Below, piece by piece: positions 14,505-17,602 of a stretch of 17,602 nucleotides of DNA (positions are counted from its first letter, which is position 1; each line of letters begins with the position of its first letter). The notes below the pieces were generated by a model that saw nothing but the letters and a program-made list of their open reading frames with translations, was not told the DNA's origin and did no database searches. The position numbers and the translations under genes are program-made. Origin of the DNA: an uncultured Muribaculaceae bacterium (GTDB lineage Bacteria > Bacteroidota > Bacteroidia > Bacteroidales > Muribaculaceae); assembly GCA_910586975.1 (NCBI GenBank), contig CAJUKX010000042.1, forward strand, positions 1 to 17,602. The letters run 5' to 3'.

Positions 14505-15518
14505 TTATTCCACTGTCCAGGTCTCGCCGGCGAGAATCATGTCGCGCAGGGTTGAGAAGCCCTTCTTGGCGCGCACTTCCTCTACCTGTTGGCTTACGCC
14601 TTCGTCGTAGGTGGGTGCATCCACATCGCGGATGATACCTATTGCAAGAGGCAGGGTTTCGCCGTCCATCATGGCAAGCTGCTGATGCAGGAAGTTGCTT
14701 GGGGTATGGGCGTCGTGAACGAGTACATCGTCAATGGTGTAGCCGTCCTGTCCTACAGTCACAGCCTTGAGCAGGAAGCCGTCCTGTACCAGACCCTTTT
14801 CGAGATTCTTGCCAAAGAGCATCTTCTCGCCGTGGCGCAGGTGTATGGTCTTCTCGGCACGCACTTCCTTGTCGGTGATTGGGTTGTGTATGCCGTTGTT
14901 CCAGATAACGCAGTTGGTAAGGATTTCGACTACCGATGTACCCTTGTGCAGCTGAGCGGCAAGGAGTACTTCCTGGTTCACCTTGAGCTCTACGTCGATA
15001 CTGCGGGCAAAGAAGTTGCCGCGTGCGCCGAATACGAGTTCGGCGGGGATAAAGGGGTCTTCAGTAGTGCCGTAGGGCGAAGACTTCGATACGAAACCGC
15101 GGGGCGAAGTGGGTGAGTACTGACCCTTGGTAAGGCCGTAGATCTTGTTGTTGAACAGCAACATGTTGATGTCGATGTTGCGGCGCACTGCGTGTATGAA
15201 GTGGTTACCGCCGATGGCAAGGCCGTCGCCGTCGCCCGATATCTGCCAAACGGTCATTTCGGGGTTGGCCACCTTGAATCCGGTAGCTATGGCGGCTGCG
15301 CGTCCATGAATGGTGTGGAAACCGTAAGTATTCATGTAGTAAGGCAGACGCGATGAACATCCGATACCCGAGATTACGGCCATCTGATGAGGTGCTACAC
15401 CGGCCTCGGCCATAGCCTTGTGGAGAGTGTTGAGAATTGCGTGGTCGCCACAGCCGGGACACCAGCGCACGGCCTGGTCGCTCTTATAGTTTGCGGGGAT
15501 ATATTTCAGGTCTTCCAT
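14505..15518 (-). CDS. korB: 2-oxoacid:ferredoxin oxidoreductase, beta subunit (probable 2-oxoglutarate, KorB)
   Basis: The thiamine-diphosphate-binding subunit of a 2-oxoacid:ferredoxin oxidoreductase, which in anaerobes converts 2-oxoglutarate and CoA to succinyl-CoA, CO2 and reduced ferredoxin, or runs in reverse. In 337 residues it has CPGCG (20-24), GIGCSSR (51-57), HGRAAAIATG (71-80), and the TPP-Mg motif GDGDGLAIGGNH from 95 ending in NNKIYGLTKGQ. C20, C23, C54 and C203 are in the places expected to hold a [4Fe-4S] cluster. Size and the fused partner favour KorB over pyruvate-specific enzymes, but substrate is not proven by sequence alone. Its start is only 2 nt after the korA stop, so the two are translated together. 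Confidence 0.9.
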   Translation of the reverse strand: MEDLKYIPANYKSDQAVRWCPGCGDHAILNTLHKAMAEAGVAPHQMAVISGIGCSSRLPYYMNTYGFHTIHGRAAAIATGFKVANPEMTVWQISGDGDGLAIGGNHFIHAVRRNIDINMLLFNNKIYGLTKGQYSPTSPRGFVSKSSPYGTTEDPFIPAELVFGARGNFFARSIDVELKVNQEVLLAAQLHKGTSVVEILTNCVIWNNGIHNPITDKEVRAEKTIHLRHGEKMLFGKNLEKGLVQDGFLLKAVTVGQDGYTIDDVLVHDAHTPSNFLHQQLAMMDGETLPLAIGIIRDVDAPTYDEGVSQQVEEVRAKKGFSTLRDMILAGETWTVE

Positions 15519-15520
15519 AA

Positions 15521-17368
15521 TTATTTGCCCTCCATTATTTTGTTTACACCGTCAACGATTTCCTGTACCAGGAAGGGCTGGCCTTGGATTTTGTTGATAC
15601 GACGGATGTCGAGGTTGGGGAATTTGGATTGCAGATAGTCGGCAAACATGCCGGTGTTGAGTTCGGCCACAATGATGGTCTTGTAGCGGCTGAGGATTTC
15701 GCCGGTATTGGCGGGCAGGGGATTGATGTAGCGGAACTGAGTGAAAGCCACACGGCGACCGGCGGCATTGAGCTCTTCGGCAGCGGTGTAGATGTGGCCG
15801 TATGTGCCGCCCCATCCTATGATGAGAGTGTCGGCATCAACATCGAGAAGCACCTGCTGCTCGGGTATGTCGTTGGCAATGCGTTCTATTTTCTCCTTGC
15901 GAAGCATCACCATCTTCTCGTGGTTGACGGGATCGGTGGAGATAGCGCCTGTGTTTGAGTCCTTCTCAAGGCCACCGAGGCGGTGTTGCAAGCCTTCAGT
16001 GCCGGGGATAGCCCAGTAGCGGCTCAGAGTCTCGGGATTGCGCAGGTAGGGCTTCCATGATTCCTTTACCTCGGCGGGCACGTAGGGCACCTTGATTTCA
16101 GGATAGTCGCCTTCTTCGGGTATGCGCCATGCCGATGAGCCGTTGCCGATGAATGCGTCGGTAAGCAGCACCACGGGAGTCATGTGCTCGATGGCTATGC
16201 GCGATGCTTCAAAGGCCATAGTAAAGCAGTCGGTGGGCGAAACGGGAGCCAAAACGGCCAGGGGCGATTCGCCGTTGCGGCCATAGAGAGCTTGCATCAG
16301 GTCGGTCTGTTCAGTCTTGGTGGGCAGACCGGTCGAGGGACCGCCGCGCTGCACGTCGACAATCACCAGGGGCAGCTCGGCCATTACGGCCAGGCCAATG
16401 CCTTCGCTCTTCAGTGCAAGACCGGGACCCGAGGTAGATGTCACGGCGAGGTCGCCGGCAAATGAAGCACCGATTGCCGAGCATACGGCAGCAATCTCGT
16501 CTTCCATCTGACAGGCCTTCACGCCGAGGTCCTTGCGCTTGGCAAGCTCGTGGAGGATGTCGGTGGCGGGGGTGATGGGGTATGAACCCAGGAAGAGGGG
16601 ACGACCCGACTTCTCAGAGGCCATGATGAAGCCCCATGCGGTGGCAGTGTTGCCGTTGATATCGGTGTAGACACCCGGGCGGATGTCGTCAGATTCGATA
16701 CGATAGGTAGAAACCGAAGCGTGGATATTGTGACCGTAGTCGTAGCCGGCCTGTATTACCTTGGCGTTGGCTTCGTATACGGCGGGCTTTTTGGCAAATT
16801 TGTTCTTAAGGAGCTTGAGAGCGCCTTCAACCGGACGGTCGAAGAGCCAGCAAACCAGACCCAGCGCAAAAATATTGCGGCATTTGAGTACCGATTTTGC
16901 ATCCATGCCGCTGTCGGCCAGGGCGGCCTTGGTCATGGAGGTAACGGGGGCCTCGATCACCTGCGCGTTGATACCGAGCTCTGTAAAGGGATTTTCGGTA
17001 GTGAATTCAGCCTTCTTGAGACCTGATTCGTTGAACGAGTCGATGTCAACGATGATGACACCGCCGGGCTTCAGAATCTTGTAGCCGCGCTTGAGGGCAG
17101 CCGGATTCATCGCTACCAGCACATCGCACTTGTCGCCGGGAGTGTGGACACCTTTACCTACACTTGCCTGGAAGGCCGATACGCCGCTGAGCGAACCTTG
17201 TGGGGGACGCATGTCGGCCGGATAATCGGGGAAAGTGGATACAGCATTGCCCAGACCGGCAGATACATTTGTGAAGATGTTTCCTGCCAGCTGCATACCG
17301 TCGCCTGAGTCACCCGAAAAGCGTACTACCACCTTGTCGAGGACTTTAACATTGGTTTTCTCTAACAT
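15521..17368 (-). CDS. korA: 2-oxoacid:ferredoxin oxidoreductase, fused gamma-alpha subunit (probable KorA)
   Basis: A 615-residue fusion of the gamma and alpha domains. The gamma (CoA-side) domain covers about residues 10-195, starting VVRFSGDSGDGMQLAG. The alpha part begins near 235 with GNTATAWG, then SYPITPATD (262-270), the conserved TSTSGPG (310-316) and RGGPSTGLPTKTEQ near 341-354; a transketolase-C-like domain occupies about 510-610, with GWGGTYGHI. The gamma-alpha fusion followed by a separate beta gene is a known layout for 2-oxoglutarate:ferredoxin oxidoreductases. No 4Fe-4S ferredoxin domain or separate delta gene is present here; in some Bacteroidetes a small ferredoxin gene precedes korA, but upstream there is only a control region and a divergent gene. 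The ATG at 17368 gives the expected N-terminus. Confidence 0.92.
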   Translation of the reverse strand: MLEKTNVKVLDKVVVRFSGDSGDGMQLAGNIFTNVSAGLGNAVSTFPDYPADMRPPQGSLSGVSAFQASVGKGVHTPGDKCDVLVAMNPAALKRGYKILKPGGVIIVDIDSFNESGLKKAEFTTENPFTELGINAQVIEAPVTSMTKAALADSGMDAKSVLKCRNIFALGLVCWLFDRPVEGALKLLKNKFAKKPAVYEANAKVIQAGYDYGHNIHASVSTYRIESDDIRPGVYTDINGNTATAWGFIMASEKSGRPLFLGSYPITPATDILHELAKRKDLGVKACQMEDEIAAVCSAIGASFAGDLAVTSTSGPGLALKSEGIGLAVMAELPLVIVDVQRGGPSTGLPTKTEQTDLMQALYGRNGESPLAVLAPVSPTDCFTMAFEASRIAIEHMTPVVLLTDAFIGNGSSAWRIPEEGDYPEIKVPYVPAEVKESWKPYLRNPETLSRYWAIPGTEGLQHRLGGLEKDSNTGAISTDPVNHEKMVMLRKEKIERIANDIPEQQVLLDVDADTLIIGWGGTYGHIYTAAEELNAAGRRVAFTQFRYINPLPANTGEILSRYKTIIVAELNTGMFADYLQSKFPNLDIRRINKIQGQPFLVQEIVDGVNKIMEGK

Positions 17369-17440
17369 ATTGATTTAGGGTTAGGTTAGAAGTAAATCGC
17401 CAAAATTACTTATAATTTTAATTTTTTCTATTCAGTCGTT

Positions 17441-17470
17441 GACTCACACGAAGTGTGTCATTCCGTGTGG
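17441..17470 (-). promoter_or_regulatory. korA leader with competing hairpins
   Basis: On the - strand the leader of about 100 nt begins near CCACACGG (17470-17463), then has CACAC (17457-17453), loop TTC, GTGTG (17449-17445). The last segment, CGTGTG (17450-17445), can instead pair with CACACG at the very 5' end (17469-17464). The two pairings exclude each other. This is a weak structure prediction, not a known riboswitch class. Confidence 0.3.
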
Positions 17471-17476
17471 GTGTCG

Positions 17477-17507
17477 CAAAGGTACTGAAAAGTTTTGGAT
17501 TAAATAA
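17477..17507 (-). promoter_or_regulatory. probable promoter for korA-korB
   Basis: On the - strand the -7 box TACCTTTG (17484-17477) fits TAnnTTTG exactly. The -33 region about 19-20 nt upstream is only TTA-like (17507-17504), so the promoter may be weak or need an activator. The start would be near 17470. Confidence 0.55.
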
Positions 17508-17509
17508 GA

Positions 17510-17530
17510 GTGTGTTTGAATTTAACACAC
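17510..17530. promoter_or_regulatory. 7-bp inverted repeat in the korA divergent region, possible operator
   Basis: GTGTGTT (17510-17516) and AACACAC (17524-17530) are perfect inverse copies with a 7-nt spacer. The repeat covers the -33 box of the rightward promoter and lies just upstream of the korA promoter, a typical place for a dimeric regulator that could control both directions. No regulator gene is seen in the window. Confidence 0.4.
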
Positions 17531-17546
17531 AAAAATGATTATTTTG
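17515..17546 (+). promoter_or_regulatory. probable promoter for the divergent gene at the right edge
   Basis: TTTG at 17515-17518, a 20-nt spacer and TTATTTTG at 17539-17546 match the Bacteroidetes consensus at all but one position. Transcription would start near 17553, only about 10 nt before the ATG at 17563. Confidence 0.55.
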
Positions 17547-17562
17547 TAGTATTGAAGATAAA

Positions 17563-17602
17563 ATGAATATGTTTCGCATTAATCTTGAGGCCAATTACGG
17601 CG
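17563..17602 (+). CDS. start of an unidentified protein, cut by the window end
   Basis: An open frame begins ATG at 17563 and reads MNMFRINLEANYG before the window ends. The support is its placement right after a consensus promoter and the change from AT-rich spacer to codon-like, GC-richer sequence. The second ATG at 17569 is an equally possible start. Thirteen residues are too few to name a family. Confidence 0.4.
   Translation, partial: MNMFRINLEANYG

Overview
The window looks like chromosome from a Bacteroidales bacterium with fairly high GC, most plausibly Muribaculaceae or a close relative. The sequence-based reasons are: promoters of the Bacteroidetes type (TTTG, about 20 nt, then TAnnTTTG) in front of lpxA, pnp, rimP and the last gene; AT-rich start regions without strong Shine-Dalgarno sequences; a fimbrillin plus DUF5119 lipoprotein pair; a fused-subunit KorA/KorB; and proteins whose motifs read as Bacteroidales-like. 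The family assignment is an inference, not a database match.

Layout. 1-1867 (+) is the end of an RND multidrug efflux operon: the C-terminus of the inner-membrane pump and a complete TolC/OprM-type outer-membrane lipoprotein, closed by a strong terminator. 2016-2801 (+) is a solitary lpxA (first step of lipid A synthesis) with its own promoter. A bidirectional terminator separates it from a convergent (-) strand pair, a DUF5119 lipoprotein (4015-5019) followed by a fimbrillin (2904-3938). 5020-6190 has no gene and is filled with long palindromic repeats. 6268-8508 (-) is pnp with its own promoter and terminator. 8634-13866 (-) is the rimP-nusA-infB-folK operon, read right to left, with a promoter and a terminator-like hairpin in its leader. 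14088-14364 holds a second copy of the palindromic repeat. 14505-17368 (-) is korA-korB, a 2-oxoacid:ferredoxin oxidoreductase. At the right edge a divergent (+) gene begins.

The genes are mostly core functions: drug efflux and envelope (RND/OprM, LpxA), surface fimbriae, RNA decay (PNPase), transcription/translation factors (RimP, NusA, IF-2), folate synthesis (FolK) and anaerobic carbon metabolism (KorAB). I see no defence system, phage, transposase, CRISPR array, tRNA or rRNA.

The part that is not explained by known genes is the repeat family. At least eight units of about 130-165 bp lie at two loci in alternating orientation, so that pairs form imperfect palindromes of roughly 280-310 bp. 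Small hairpins inside the units keep perfect stems through paired base changes while their loops vary, which argues that the folded form (DNA or RNA) has been maintained. Other points worth a look are a possible attenuator ahead of rimP-nusA-infB, and a divergent control region upstream of korA with an inverted repeat over the -33 box of the neighbouring promoter.
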